Positions 1-7,120 of a stretch of DNA of 10,044 nt are shown here, piece by piece (position 1 is the stretch's first letter; every line of letters starts with the position of its first letter). The notes beneath the pieces were generated by a model. It did no database searches. It was not told where the DNA came from and worked only from the letters and a program-made list of their open reading frames with translations. The stretch is taken from contig JAKSAU010000650.1 in assembly GCA_022361535.1 (NCBI GenBank), positions 1-10,044 on the forward strand, read 5' to 3'. The position numbers were made by a program, and so were the translations under genes. The DNA is from Desulfobacterales bacterium (lineage in GTDB: Bacteria > Desulfobacterota > Desulfobacteria > Desulfobacterales > Desulfobacteraceae).

Positions 1-158
1 GCACAGGGGTTGCAGGAGAGATTGCCTCCGATATTGCAAATGTAGACCAAACCGTAAGCGAAATGCTGGAAAAGAGCACAAGTATTAACAATTGCTCCAA
101 TGATTTAAGTAAGCTGTCAAACAGTCTTAAGGATACGGTTAACTTGTTCAAGATTTAA
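1..158 (+). CDS. Methyl-accepting chemotaxis protein, C-terminal end (partial, 5' end outside window)
   Basis: Only the last 51 codons are present, read in the frame that starts at base 3 and ending at TAA 156-158. The residues form a heptad-like helix typical of the end of the cytoplasmic signalling coiled coil of chemoreceptors (GEIASDIANVDQTVSEM, then SNDLSKLSNSLKDTVNLFKI). The ending resembles that of the complete receptor at 5448-7106, which finishes ANRFKI. Receptors with this tail transmit ligand binding to CheA/CheW at the cytoplasmic tip. No CheR/CheB-tethering pentapeptide of the NWETF type is visible at the C-terminus. The sensor part lies outside the window, so ligand and membrane topology are unknown. 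The family call rests on coiled-coil character and tail similarity; another coiled-coil signalling protein is possible but less likely. Confidence 0.8.
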   Translation, partial: TGVAGEIASDIANVDQTVSEMLEKSTSINNCSNDLSKLSNSLKDTVNLFKI

Positions 159-184
159 TGGAAAGACGAGACAGGTAAGATTAA

Positions 185-237
185 GGATTCCATCTGGATA
201 GCACCTTAGCCCGATAGGACGCTTGAAGATGGAATCC
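185..237. repeat. Perfect 11-bp inverted repeat between convergent genes (possible bidirectional terminator)
   Basis: GGATTCCATCT at 185-195 is the exact reverse complement of AGATGGAATCC at 227-237, with a 31-nt interior. It lies between the stop of the chemoreceptor fragment (158) and the stop of the convergent PAS gene (255). That position fits a shared transcription terminator. The long loop and the absence of a clear T-run on either side make it a poor intrinsic terminator, so a structured RNA or a dispersed palindromic repeat is also possible. Confidence 0.5.
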
Positions 238-254
238 AGCCTGTATGATCAGAC

Positions 255-638
255 TTATTGCACATCAAGAACCTTAATATCCTTTGCTGTACAGTTTATA
301 AGGGTAAGTTCTCCTTTCTGGGAATAAACAAGGCTTGCGATCCATGTAACCGAGAGAATCTCTCCCATTGTATTGATATACCGGTTTGCGAATTTTATAC
401 GTTTTTGCCAGTGCTTTTTTTGCCTTGTTTTTTTTAAAATGGTTTTTTGTGTGTATTTCCTATCATCGGGGTGGATAAAATTGAAAAGGGACTGGCCGAT
501 CAATTTCTTAGGTTCCATATTAAATACCAGTTCAGCATCATTCTCAACGTACAGAATTTTCCCTGATCCGTTTAATTGAATAGAGAATCCTTTCATATAT
601 TCAATCATATCCTGAGTTCGGACGATTTTCCGTTGCAT
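255..638 (-). CDS. Small single-domain PAS protein
   Basis: This 127-residue protein is essentially one PAS fold, about residues 15-123. It has the usual PAS signature LIGQSLFNFIHPDDR (46-60) and a PAC-like end (GELTLINCTAKDIKVL, 109-124). No kinase, GGDEF, HTH or membrane segment accompanies it, so it is probably cytoplasmic and acts by binding a small ligand or a protein partner. The start is ATG 638-636, supported by CAGGAGT upstream at a suitable distance. It converges on a chemoreceptor gene and lies 151 bp downstream of the same-strand LysR gene, with no clear terminator between them. Isolated PAS proteins are known accessory sensors; partner and ligand here are unknown. The middle (61-90) is rich in Lys/Arg/Gln, which is unremarkable for a linker helix. 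Confidence 0.8.
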   Translation of the reverse strand: MQRKIVRTQDMIEYMKGFSIQLNGSGKILYVENDAELVFNMEPKKLIGQSLFNFIHPDDRKYTQKTILKKTRQKKHWQKRIKFANRYINTMGEILSVTWIASLVYSQKGELTLINCTAKDIKVLDVQ

Positions 639-789
639 TTATACACTCCTGTATTCGTTAACTGACCCTGGGGACGAGGAGTAGAGTTTTGAAATTCGGA
701 TACCAGAGCAGTTCTTCTGATATGGTATTTGCATTAAGGTATGATTAGAAAGGGATTAGAGATTGTCTTAAATTTTATGTTATAGGAAT

Positions 790-1680
790 TTATTTGCTTG
801 AGCTGCTATGATTCTCAAGCGCAGCTTCTATGTAACTGACAAACACATCCCGAGCCTTGTTTTCTTTATTCTCATTTGAGAAAAGTGCTATGGCAAACAT
901 GGGTAATTCAGGCAAGCTCAATTTTGAAGGGGCTTGTTTAAGTCCTTTTTTTAATGCACCCATTGGCAGAACAGATAACCCCATTCCAGCCTGTACAGCA
1001 GTCTGAATACTTCCGCTGGAGTTTCCTGTTAAAAGGATTTCCCATTTTCGCCCGGCGTTGTCGAGGGTCTCGGTGGACAGTTTTCTAAAATTGCAGGGTT
1101 GAGGAAAGAGTACAAGAGGAATGGTCTCGTGTTGGGAATCGTCAGCGTCGGCTCCGGTTACCCAAACCAGGGGCTCTTCAACAAGGACTTTACAATTTAG
1201 GCCTTTAAATTTTCCCTGGTGGTCATCTTTACCTGCTACAACGATATCCAGTTCTCCTTTATCAAATAAAGGAATCAGGTTTATCCCCACGTCTATTTGA
1301 AGATCAAGGTGGATATTGGGATATCGCCGCCTGAATTGAATTAGAAGGCCAGGAAGCAATTCCGGTAAACAATAATCAATTAAACCAATACGCAAGCGCC
1401 CGGTAACACCTGGCGTTGTTAATCGTCCGACAGCTTCATCATGAGCAGCTAAAATTCTTTTTGCATATTCCATTAAAATCTCTCCTTCGGATGTCAAAGA
1501 GAGGCTTTTACTGGTTCTATTGAAAATTCTTGCACTCAACCGTTCTTCAAGCCGTCTGATTTTGATGCTTACACCGGCTTGAGTTAAACCGATATTTTGT
1601 CCTGCCTTGGTGAAACTCCCTAATTCTGCGACCTCTTTGAAGCATCGCAGCATGTTTATGTCAAGGTCAATGGGGATCAT
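790..1680 (-). CDS. LysR-family transcriptional regulator
   Basis: A full-length LysR-type regulator of 296 residues from the chosen ATG. The N-terminal winged helix-turn-helix runs about residues 8-65: MLRCFKEVAELGSFTKAGQ, then LTQAGVSIKIRRLEERL and the wing RIFNRTSKSLSLTSEG. The linker helix is about 66-90, and the periplasmic-binding-protein-like effector domain spans about 94-290 (GRLRIGLIDYCLPELLPGLL through the helix TAVQAGMGLSVLPMGAL). The reading frame stays open to a TTG at 1716, which would add 12 residues. The ATG at 1680 fits the usual family N-terminus better, but neither start has a clear Shine-Dalgarno sequence. The gene is divergent from the SDR/radical SAM pair, the standard arrangement in which a LysR protein controls the neighbouring operon and itself. 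The co-inducer is unknown. Confidence 0.93.
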   Translation of the reverse strand: MIPIDLDINMLRCFKEVAELGSFTKAGQNIGLTQAGVSIKIRRLEERLSARIFNRTSKSLSLTSEGEILMEYAKRILAAHDEAVGRLTTPGVTGRLRIGLIDYCLPELLPGLLIQFRRRYPNIHLDLQIDVGINLIPLFDKGELDIVVAGKDDHQGKFKGLNCKVLVEEPLVWVTGADADDSQHETIPLVLFPQPCNFRKLSTETLDNAGRKWEILLTGNSSGSIQTAVQAGMGLSVLPMGALKKGLKQAPSKLSLPELPMFAIALFSNENKENKARDVFVSYIEAALENHSSSSK

Positions 1681-1711
1681 GTGAGATATAATATAATGTA
1701 ATGCTTGGCAT

Positions 1712-1734
1712 AACAACTATTAATTTGTGTTGTT
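1712..1734. promoter_or_regulatory. Candidate LysR operator, AACAAC-N11-GTTGTT
   Basis: AACAAC at 1712-1717 and GTTGTT at 1729-1734 form a perfect 6-bp inverted repeat around an AT-rich 11-nt spacer. LysR proteins typically bind interrupted dyads around T-N11-A in the divergent intergenic region, close to their own start. This site lies 32 bp upstream of the preferred regulator start codon, so it would suit autoregulation. This is inference from position and symmetry. Confidence 0.4.
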
Positions 1735-1770
1735 TGCAAAAGGTCTTAATATTTAAATCAGTTAATAGTT
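1715..1770. repeat. Spaced 9-bp inverted repeat AACTATTAA / TTAATAGTT in the divergent intergenic region
   Basis: AACTATTAA at 1715-1723 is the exact reverse complement of TTAATAGTT at 1762-1770, with 38 bp between. The two arms could be paired recognition and activation half-sites for the adjacent LysR protein, or part of the promoters of the two divergent transcripts. The region is strongly AT-rich, so chance symmetry is possible. Confidence 0.35.
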
Positions 1771-1873
1771 TTTAGATAAAATACATCACTAAGAATGTCC
1801 TCAACGGATTCGGTAAATAAAAATGTAGCGTGGTGGACGACCGGACCATCACCATTGAAAAAAGGGAGTCAAT

Positions 1874-2686
1874 ATGCAGACAAAAACAATTCTAATAACA
1901 GGTGCAACAGACGGTATTGGATTGGAAACTGCCAGGAGTCTTGCTTCATCAGGCCATACGCTTTTATTGCATGGCCGCAATCAAGGCAAACTGGATGATG
2001 TTATAAAAAGCCTCTCATCTATTCCGGGAGCCGGGCCAATTAAATGCTATGTTTGTGATTTGTCAAATATGGCTGACGTTAAGGCTTTTGCAAATACTGT
2101 GATTGAAGATCATGAAAAGCTTGATGTCCTGATTAACAATGCCGGGGTCTTTAAAACCCCGGACCCCATGACTTTAGACGGGCTTGATGTCAGATTCGCT
2201 GTGAATACCATTGCACCGTATATCCTGGCCCAAACGCTTTTACCCCTGTTGGGGCCATCCGGAAGGATTGTTAACTTGTCTTCTGCTGCACAATCTCCTG
2301 TGGACCCGACAGCCCTTGCAGGTCAAGGCAGATTGAATGACATGTCCGCCTATGCGCAAAGCAAACTTGCCATCACCATGTGGTCAAGAAGTATGGCGCT
2401 TTCATTAGGGGATAGGGGGCCTGCTGTGATCGCAGTGAATCCGGGGTCCATGCTTGGCAGTAAAATGGTTAAACAAGCCTTTGGTGTTGACGGATCAGAT
2501 CTGCGTATAGGTGCTGACATTATTTGCCGTGCGGCACTTTCAGATGAATTTGCAGAGGCTTCGGGGCTGTATTTTGACAATGATTCAGGCCGGTTTGCAT
2601 CACCCCATCCGGATGCGTTGGATCTGGAGAAATCTAAGAAAATTGTACAAGCTATAGAAGCTGTGCTGTCCAAAATATTAAAGTAG
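1874..2686 (+). CDS. Short-chain dehydrogenase/reductase (SDR), classical type
   Basis: A complete 270-residue NAD(P)-dependent oxidoreductase with all classical SDR marks. The cofactor glycine motif TGATDGIG is at 9-16 and an acidic D62 follows strand 3. NNAG is at 88-91 and catalytic N111 lies in the NTIAPY context. The catalytic serine lies in NLSSAAQ (134-140), the YxxxK pair is Y160/K164, and the PG turn is at 190-191. The HGRN sequence after strand 2 (33-36) has a basic residue that usually favours NADP(H). The ending FASPHPDALD (241-250) is common in RDH-like bacterial SDRs. The start is ATG 1874, preceded by GGGAG about 5 nt upstream. The protein is cytosolic with no signal. It is transcribed divergently from the LysR gene and is the first gene of a pair with the radical SAM gene. 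The substrate, an alcohol or carbonyl, cannot be assigned. Confidence 0.95.
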   Translation: MQTKTILITGATDGIGLETARSLASSGHTLLLHGRNQGKLDDVIKSLSSIPGAGPIKCYVCDLSNMADVKAFANTVIEDHEKLDVLINNAGVFKTPDPMTLDGLDVRFAVNTIAPYILAQTLLPLLGPSGRIVNLSSAAQSPVDPTALAGQGRLNDMSAYAQSKLAITMWSRSMALSLGDRGPAVIAVNPGSMLGSKMVKQAFGVDGSDLRIGADIICRAALSDEFAEASGLYFDNDSGRFASPHPDALDLEKSKKIVQAIEAVLSKILK

Positions 2687-2695
2687 GAAATGATT

Positions 2696-3571
2696 ATGAA
2701 TTATGAAGGAAAAGTATACAGGCCCTGGATTGAGGCGGGCAGTTTATTGATACAGACAACTTTGGGCTGTACCCATAACACATGCACATTTTGTGACATG
2801 TTCAGCGACAAGAGATTTAGCATCAGAAAAATCGAGGATATTTTTAAGGATATTGAAGAGGCACGATGCATATTCCCCAATGTCCCCTCTATTTTTCTTA
2901 TCGACGGAAATGTCCTGGCGTTAAAAACAGAATTTCTTTTAAAAATTCTTGATAAAATTACGTCAACCTTTAAAGAGTGTTCAAGAATTTCCCTTTATGC
3001 AGGGTTGAATGATCTTCGGCGTAAATCTGTTGAGGATCTTAAAGAATTAAGACAGGCCGGATTAAGCAAAACATATGTGGGACTTGAGTCCGGCGACCCT
3101 CAAGTACTTAAACAGATCAAAAAAGGCCTGACTCCCGACCAGGCTAGGCAAGGCATGGATAACGCCAAAGCGGCCGGTATTGAAGTGTTGGCATCTATCA
3201 TTTTCGGGATAGGCGGCAAAGATGGTTCCCAAAAGCATATTATTGAGACTACAAAGCTGCTAAATATTTTAGAACCTGAAGAGCTGGCTCCCATGGCCCT
3301 GACGATTCAACCTGGTACCGAACTTGCCGAGCAGGTTGAATCCGGTGAATTCATCCAAGCCACCCCAATGCAGATTTTAGAGGAAGAAAAATACCTTTTG
3401 GAAAACCTGGCTGATTTTAACACCATGTACTGGGGAGATCATGGTAATAATATTGTTTCCAGCAAAGGCAGACTCCCGGAATCCAGGGAACTGTTTTTGA
3501 GTAGGATTAAGCACGCCATTGCAACTCACCCGGTTACACAAAGGCAGGTTTTGGAAACATCTCCATGGTAA
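2696..3571 (+). CDS. Radical SAM protein (uncharacterised, COG1032-like Fe-S oxidoreductase)
   Basis: A radical S-adenosylmethionine enzyme whose cluster motif is GCTHNTCTFCDMF, giving C-x4-C-x2-C rather than the canonical C-x3-C-x2-C. Numbering from the upstream ATG at 2690, the cysteines are 27, 32 and 35. GLESGD (131-136) and GIGG (173-176) are the SAM-contacting strand motifs expected in the TIM-barrel core. There is no B12-binding domain before the core and no cysteine-rich SPASM tail after it. I recall an uncharacterised family beginning YRPxxEAxSLLIQxTxGCxHNxCTFC, which this matches. AGGA at 2685-2688, overlapping the SDR stop, is 7 nt from ATG 2696 but only 1 nt from ATG 2690, so the downstream start (291 aa) is preferred. 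The tight junction with the SDR gene implies co-transcription. The reaction is unknown. Confidence 0.88.
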   Translation: MNYEGKVYRPWIEAGSLLIQTTLGCTHNTCTFCDMFSDKRFSIRKIEDIFKDIEEARCIFPNVPSIFLIDGNVLALKTEFLLKILDKITSTFKECSRISLYAGLNDLRRKSVEDLKELRQAGLSKTYVGLESGDPQVLKQIKKGLTPDQARQGMDNAKAAGIEVLASIIFGIGGKDGSQKHIIETTKLLNILEPEELAPMALTIQPGTELAEQVESGEFIQATPMQILEEEKYLLENLADFNTMYWGDHGNNIVSSKGRLPESRELFLSRIKHAIATHPVTQRQVLETSPW

Positions 3572-3588
3572 TGGATTGCGCAAATAAA

Positions 3589-3621
3589 AAAGGGTTTTGA
3601 GTACAGGACTCAAAACCCTTT
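3589..3621. terminator. Bidirectional intrinsic terminator, 14-bp stem
   Basis: AAAGGGTTTTGAGT (3589-3602) pairs perfectly with ACTCAAAACCCTTT (3608-3621) around a 5-nt loop. On the minus strand the stem runs into TTTTTTATTTG, a good U-tract for ending the porin transcript. On the plus strand only TTT follows, weaker but adequate for the radical SAM transcript. It sits between the stops of the two convergent genes (3571 and 3641). Confidence 0.9.
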
Positions 3622-3640
3622 AAACTAATAGATATGAGGT

Positions 3641-4834
3641 TTAGAAGCTGAAAGTAACCTTTGCTACAGCGTAGTAGAAATCATCCTCATCCCGGGTAGG
3701 ATTATCTGTTCTGTTCACTCTTGCGGTACCATCTACAGAATGACCTTCCACTTTGAAAACAACATGGTCATTGATGTCAAATCTGAGAGTGAGTGCCAGA
3801 TCTTTTTCCCAGGCATCCCATTTAGGAGCACCGGAAAGTGATAATGTATCCCCGTCTTTGTCATCCTTGTCCGGATAAAAGATGGAGTAATACGCACCCA
3901 AGGTAAAAAGGTCGTTGAACCGGTATGACGCAGATAAATAATACCCTTCAGAGGTGACTTCTGATTTAGTGCCGTTGATGTTGGAGTCAACTTCGAATGT
4001 CTGATATTCGGCTGCCAAAACCAGTTCATTCCAGGTATACTCCGTGCTGAGGGTGAACAGCATATTATCTGTTTCCTGGGTGGTAGACACCACTCCGCCA
4101 ACAAGAATTGGATTATCTGTTTTCATTGTCATACCGGAAACGCCTATAATCCATCCTTCCAGGGGCGTATTCCAACGCAGGCTTCCCACATAAGAAATAT
4201 CCGTATCAGGATCATCCCTTAGTGTCAGGCCATTGTAGTAGAATCTGGAATCAAAGTATTTTTTAAAACCACTGTCACTGTCAACATTCATCTGGCCGAC
4301 CAATGCTTGATAATCCAGAGACCCTGCAGAAGACATATCGATATTACCATAAGCACCGGCACCGTTAATGGCGATAACCGTGTCCCGCAGCAGATCATTG
4401 TATATGGACTGGGGCATAACAATGGAATTTCTGAGCAGGTCTACATCCCGTGTTTCATTGTAGAGACCCAAAGGCAGTTTAATCCGGCCAGCCCGCAGGC
4501 CAAACCAATCCTGGAAACGGTAATCGCCATATGCCCAGTCCACGGTTATTTTATTATTGGCCACATCGCCCAAATCTCTTGAGAACAGCTGGAGTCCAAC
4601 CCGAAGGTCGTCGGTGAGATCTTTTCCAAAGTTGATCCCTATTTCATTGTACTGGAAACTGCCGTCTTTAGAGTCATTGGTGAGATAGTGATATTGATCA
4701 CTCATGATGGCCCCTTGGGAGATAAACCCGTGGATATCCACACCGGCAAGCTCTGCGGCAAAAGTACTGGTACTCAGCAGAAACGTTCCTGAAAAGATCA
4801 GTCCGGTAAAAAATTTTGTGATTTTGTTTTTCAT
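3641..4834 (-). CDS. Outer-membrane beta-barrel porin
   Basis: A 397-residue protein with a Sec signal peptide: basic MKNKITK, a hydrophobic stretch at about 8-22, and predicted cleavage after STFA/STFAA near 26-27. The mature part alternates short amphipathic strands with polar, Asp/Asn-rich loops. It ends KVTFSF, an aromatic C-terminal residue of the kind recognised by the BAM machinery. The segment WFGLRAGRIKLPLGLYNE resembles the strand and constriction region of general or anion porins of the OprP/OprO-like fold. It probably forms a solute channel in the outer membrane. The start is ATG 4834, with GGAG about 11 nt upstream, inside the tail of the preceding gene. It lies only 15 nt after the PstS-like gene, so the two are co-translated partners: a pore plus a periplasmic binding protein. 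Substrate selectivity cannot be read from the sequence. Confidence 0.88.
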   Translation of the reverse strand: MKNKITKFFTGLIFSGTFLLSTSTFAAELAGVDIHGFISQGAIMSDQYHYLTNDSKDGSFQYNEIGINFGKDLTDDLRVGLQLFSRDLGDVANNKITVDWAYGDYRFQDWFGLRAGRIKLPLGLYNETRDVDLLRNSIVMPQSIYNDLLRDTVIAINGAGAYGNIDMSSAGSLDYQALVGQMNVDSDSGFKKYFDSRFYYNGLTLRDDPDTDISYVGSLRWNTPLEGWIIGVSGMTMKTDNPILVGGVVSTTQETDNMLFTLSTEYTWNELVLAAEYQTFEVDSNINGTKSEVTSEGYYLSASYRFNDLFTLGAYYSIFYPDKDDKDGDTLSLSGAPKWDAWEKDLALTLRFDINDHVVFKVEGHSVDGTARVNRTDNPTRDEDDFYYAVAKVTFSF

Positions 4835-4849
4835 ATTATCCGATTCTCC

Positions 4850-5290
4850 TTATTTTTCATTCAATACTTTTACACCGGTTAAATCTGCTCCGGCTGACAC
4901 ATATCCAATGGTATCTGACTTTCCGGCAACATATGCTGCCAATTCAGTTTCAGATCCAAATGTCTTTGGGCTTTTACCCTTTCCGGTGAAAACCTGTTTT
5001 TTCCAATAGGTTTTAAACTGGGAAGCACTTTTTTTGACATACGCTTTTAAGAAGCTGTCGTGGGCAGGCCCGGATTTGAGAGTGACGAATTCCACCTTAT
5101 TACCGTTGGGCAAAGACTTGGTTTTTCCCAGAAAAATCTTTTTGATTGTACCCTCGTCAATTGAATCCATGGATGTGCCAGCACCTGTAATCACTTTTAC
5201 GCTGCCTGACCATGCTGATGATGTGAACATGGAAATGATCATGAGCATCGCAATGCTGATGATGGCTAAACATCGTTTGTCCTTAAACAT
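4850..5290 (-). CDS. Small PstS-like periplasmic substrate-binding protein
   Basis: A 146-residue secreted protein from the chosen ATG. The signal peptide is residues 1-26 or so (MFKDKRCLAIISIAMLMI, then SSAW). The rest matches the short PBP-like family often annotated as a phosphate ABC transporter substrate-binding protein. Marks are IDEGTIKKIFLGKTKSLPNG (44-63), F80 and the region TYWKKQVFTGKGKSPKTFGS (94-113), then the ending SDTIGYVSAGADLTGVKVL. It is about half the length of true PstS (around 320 aa) and no permease or ATPase genes are adjacent, so a role in sensing, or delivery to the neighbouring receptor, is as plausible as transport. The frame extends upstream to 5431, but AAGGAG at 5296-5301 lies 5 nt from ATG 5290 and the signal peptide starts there, which fixes the start. 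The ligand is unproven; phosphate is a family-based guess. Confidence 0.87.
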   Translation of the reverse strand: MFKDKRCLAIISIAMLMIISMFTSSAWSGSVKVITGAGTSMDSIDEGTIKKIFLGKTKSLPNGNKVEFVTLKSGPAHDSFLKAYVKKSASQFKTYWKKQVFTGKGKSPKTFGSETELAAYVAGKSDTIGYVSAGADLTGVKVLNEK

Positions 5291-5295
5291 TTTTT

Positions 5296-5301
5296 CTCCT
5301 T
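5296..5301 (-). promoter_or_regulatory. Ribosome binding site fixing the PstS-like start
   Basis: AAGGAG on the minus strand lies 5 nt before ATG 5290. It excludes the longer reading frame that begins at 5431, whose extra residues have no signal-peptide character. Confidence 0.8.
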
Positions 5302-5339
5302 TTATTTGCCATGACCTATTATGAAAACGCCTGCCTGAC

Positions 5340-5371
5340 CTGGCTATACCAGCATGGCTCTGATCCCAGAG
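5340..5371 (-). promoter_or_regulatory. Two small hairpins in the leader of the PstS-like gene
   Basis: In the 157-nt gap between the chemoreceptor and PstS-like genes, the minus strand can form CTCTG-GGAT-CAGAG (5371-5358) and CTGG-TATAG-CCAG (5352-5340). They could shape transcript stability or translation of the two downstream genes. The stems are short (5 and 4 bp), so this is tentative. I do not recognise a known riboswitch. Confidence 0.3.
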
Positions 5372-5394
5372 GCAAAATGGCATTCCTATATCTA

Positions 5395-5423
5395 CGGCCT
5401 TTTTAAAAAGGCCGGTAAACGGC
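5395..5423 (-). terminator. Palindrome and overlapping hairpin after the chemoreceptor gene: terminator or attenuator
   Basis: CGGCCTTTTTAAAAAGGCCG at 5395-5414 is a perfect 20-bp palindrome. Overlapping it on the minus strand, GCCG-TTTAC-CGGC (5423-5411) forms a small hairpin directly followed by CTTTTT, as in an intrinsic terminator. The two folds share bases and exclude each other. The position, 25 nt past the chemoreceptor stop, suggests partial termination that would set the ratio of receptor to the downstream PstS-like and porin genes. Confidence 0.55.
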
Positions 5424-5447
5424 ACTAACAATAAGTTTGCTCTTAAT

Positions 5448-7106
5448 TTAGATTTTGAATCGATTTGCTATCGCGTTGAGTTGGTCTGCCATATTTTTCA
5501 GATCCTGAGCACTTAAGTTTACTTGCTCAGAATTGCGTGAAATCGAATCTCCGGACTGATCAACCGCATTGATAACCTGACTGATTTCAGTCGCAGTGGT
5601 TGAGGAATGGTTGACATTCTCATTTACCTCTTGGATGCCCTGGGATGCCTGGGCAATATTGTCCGCTATATTGCGGGTGGTTACCGACTGTTCTTCTACC
5701 GCAGCGGCAATCGTGTCGATGTTCTCATTTACGGTTTCAATAACATGGGTGATCTGTTCTATCTCAGTCACTGTGGATCCGGTTGTATCCTGAACCGAAT
5801 TAATAAGGTTTTTAATATCTGTACTCGAAGATGATGTCTGGAGGGCCAGTTCTTTGATTTCATTGGCAACAACGGAGAATCCTTTGCCAGATTCACCTGC
5901 ACGGGCTGCCTCTATGGTTGCATTTAGAGCCAGTAAATTGATTTGTTCGGATATGTCGGTAATGGTTTCCGTGACCATGCTGATTGACTGAACGGAATTT
6001 GCAAGTTCCTTCATTTTGTGCGAAGCGTTCTGGGTTTGATTGACTACATTGTTGGACATGTTTTTTACCTGATCCGTATTTCTGGCGATGTCTGAAATAG
6101 TTGAGTTCATTTCCTCGGCTGCAGATGCCACCATAGCTGTATTGGCACTGGTTTCCTCCATGGCAGATGCTACGGACAATAGACTCTCGCTCATATCTTT
6201 TGCAGATGTGGAAACAGTATTGGATTTGCTTGAAAGCCCGGATGCTTCTTGGGACATATGCCCGGAGAGACCTACCAGGTTTTCTGAGGCTGTGTTTAGA
6301 AACGTTGCATTCTGAGCAAATTCTCCGATAATGACCTGCAGTTTTTCAATAAAGGTGTTGAACCATTTTGCCACCTCCCCCATTTCATCCTGGCTCTTGA
6401 CGTCAAGGCGTTGAGTCAGGTCGCCTTCACCCTCTGCAATGTCGTGCAGCATCTCCACAGTGCTTTTAATGGGACGTATGACGGCCCGGTTGACAATAAA
6501 CCAGGCACAGACAATTGAAACGATGACCACTGCCACAAAAAGACCGATATTCATAACGCGGTTCGTTTTTGATGAGCTGTTAATATGCTGCAGATTGTCT
6601 TTTAAAGCCTTGGTCAACGTGGTCTTATATTTAGATAATTTGTTCTGAATGGCTTTTGTTTCATCAGCCAGTTTTGCCATTATTTGATCATCCATTTCCG
6701 CTTCTTCCCGGCTGATAGCACTGTAATAAGACTGGGCAGAATGGGTGAAATCTTTGATCAATATTATCGTCTGGGTCATATCCATCTTTATCGCTTCGTC
6801 AATACCTTCCATTTTCGTGACCATCTCAAGGCTGGATTTCACTTCATCTGCTTTTTCCTGGGTCATCGTGAATATAGATTCTTCACCCATGAGGATTGCA
6901 TCGTTGTATCCTTTGATTTGTTTTTCAAAAGCGTTTTGGGCAGTATTGGCTTGCATGGTTGCAGGGAAAAGGGCATTGGATACAACCATGACCTGGGTTT
7001 CAGTCTTAAGGCCCAGATAAGATCCTGCCACCATGGATACTAAGTAACCTGTGATTAATATGGCCAGGCTGAACCATATTTTTTTTGCGATGTTTATTGA
7101 TTTCAA
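5448..7106 (-). CDS. Methyl-accepting chemotaxis protein (complete, 4HB-type sensor, HAMP, signalling domain)
   Basis: A 552-residue transmembrane chemoreceptor. TM1 is about 11-32. A periplasmic helical sensor at 33-183, with no PAS or Cache motifs, fits a four-helix bundle. TM2 is about 186-206 and HAMP about 207-260 (with [11 protein letters not shown], 210-220). The long coiled coil carries the highly conserved tip [20 protein letters not shown] (387-406) followed by [15 protein letters not shown], which contacts CheA/CheW. Glu/Gln-rich heptads flank the tip as candidate methylation regions. There is no NWETF-type tail. The start is TTG 7106-7104, chosen because AAGGAG lies 8 nt upstream. 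The gene begins 12 nt after the solute-binding gene, whose stop overlaps this ribosome binding site, so they are translationally close. A helical-bundle sensor can bind ligands directly or through periplasmic binding proteins, as Tar and Trg do. Confidence 0.95.
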   Translation of the reverse strand: MKSINIAKKIWFSLAILITGYLVSMVAGSYLGLKTETQVMVVSNALFPATMQANTAQNAFEKQIKGYNDAILMGEESIFTMTQEKADEVKSSLEMVTKMEGIDEAIKMDMTQTIILIKDFTHSAQSYYSAISREEAEMDDQIMAKLADETKAIQNKLSKYKTTLTKALKDNLQHINSSSKTNRVMNIGLFVAVVIVSIVCAWFIVNRAVIRPIKSTVEMLHDIAEGEGDLTQRLDVKSQDEMGEVAKWFNTFIEKLQVIIGEFAQNATFLNTASENLVGLSGHMSQEASGLSSKSNTVSTSAKDMSESLLSVASAMEETSANTAMVASAAEEMNSTISDIARNTDQVKNMSNNVVNQTQNASHKMKELANSVQSISMVTETITDISEQINLLALNATIEAARAGESGKGFSVVANEIKELALQTSSSSTDIKNLINSVQDTTGSTVTEIEQITHVIETVNENIDTIAAAVEEQSVTTRNIADNIAQASQGIQEVNENVNHSSTTATEISQVINAVDQSGDSISRNSEQVNLSAQDLKNMADQLNAIANRFKI

Positions 7107-7114
7107 TTGGTTGT

Positions 7115-7120
7115 CTCCTT
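7115..7120 (-). promoter_or_regulatory. Ribosome binding site supporting a TTG start for the chemoreceptor
   Basis: AAGGAG on the minus strand lies 8 nt before TTG 7106 and overlaps the TAA stop (7121-7119) of the upstream solute-binding gene. It supports the non-ATG start and close coupling of the two genes. Confidence 0.8.

Noticed and set aside
196..226. GCAC...GGACGC inside the 185-237 inverted repeat, faintly like a GEMM riboswitch core
   Set aside because: Only isolated short words match, the required stems and tetraloop features are missing, and the location between two gene 3' ends is wrong for a riboswitch.
1795..1998. Plus-strand 67-residue frame overlapping the start of the SDR gene
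   Set aside because: It overlaps the conserved cofactor-binding part of the SDR in another frame, and its composition is not protein-like.
4307..4582. Plus-strand frames opposite the porin and chemoreceptor genes (for example 4307-4582 and 6684-7043)
   Set aside because: They are antisense shadows of strongly supported genes, with no ribosome binding sites or domain motifs.
5291..5431. Upstream extension of the PstS-like reading frame (47 extra residues)
   Set aside because: The extension lacks signal-peptide character, covers the hairpin-rich leader, and a strong AAGGAG sits just before the internal ATG at 5290.
5291..5447. Possible c-di-GMP (GEMM-I) riboswitch in the leader between the chemoreceptor and PstS-like genes
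   Set aside because: The conserved GCACAGGGCAAACC and GGGACGCAAAGCC blocks are absent; only short generic stems are seen.
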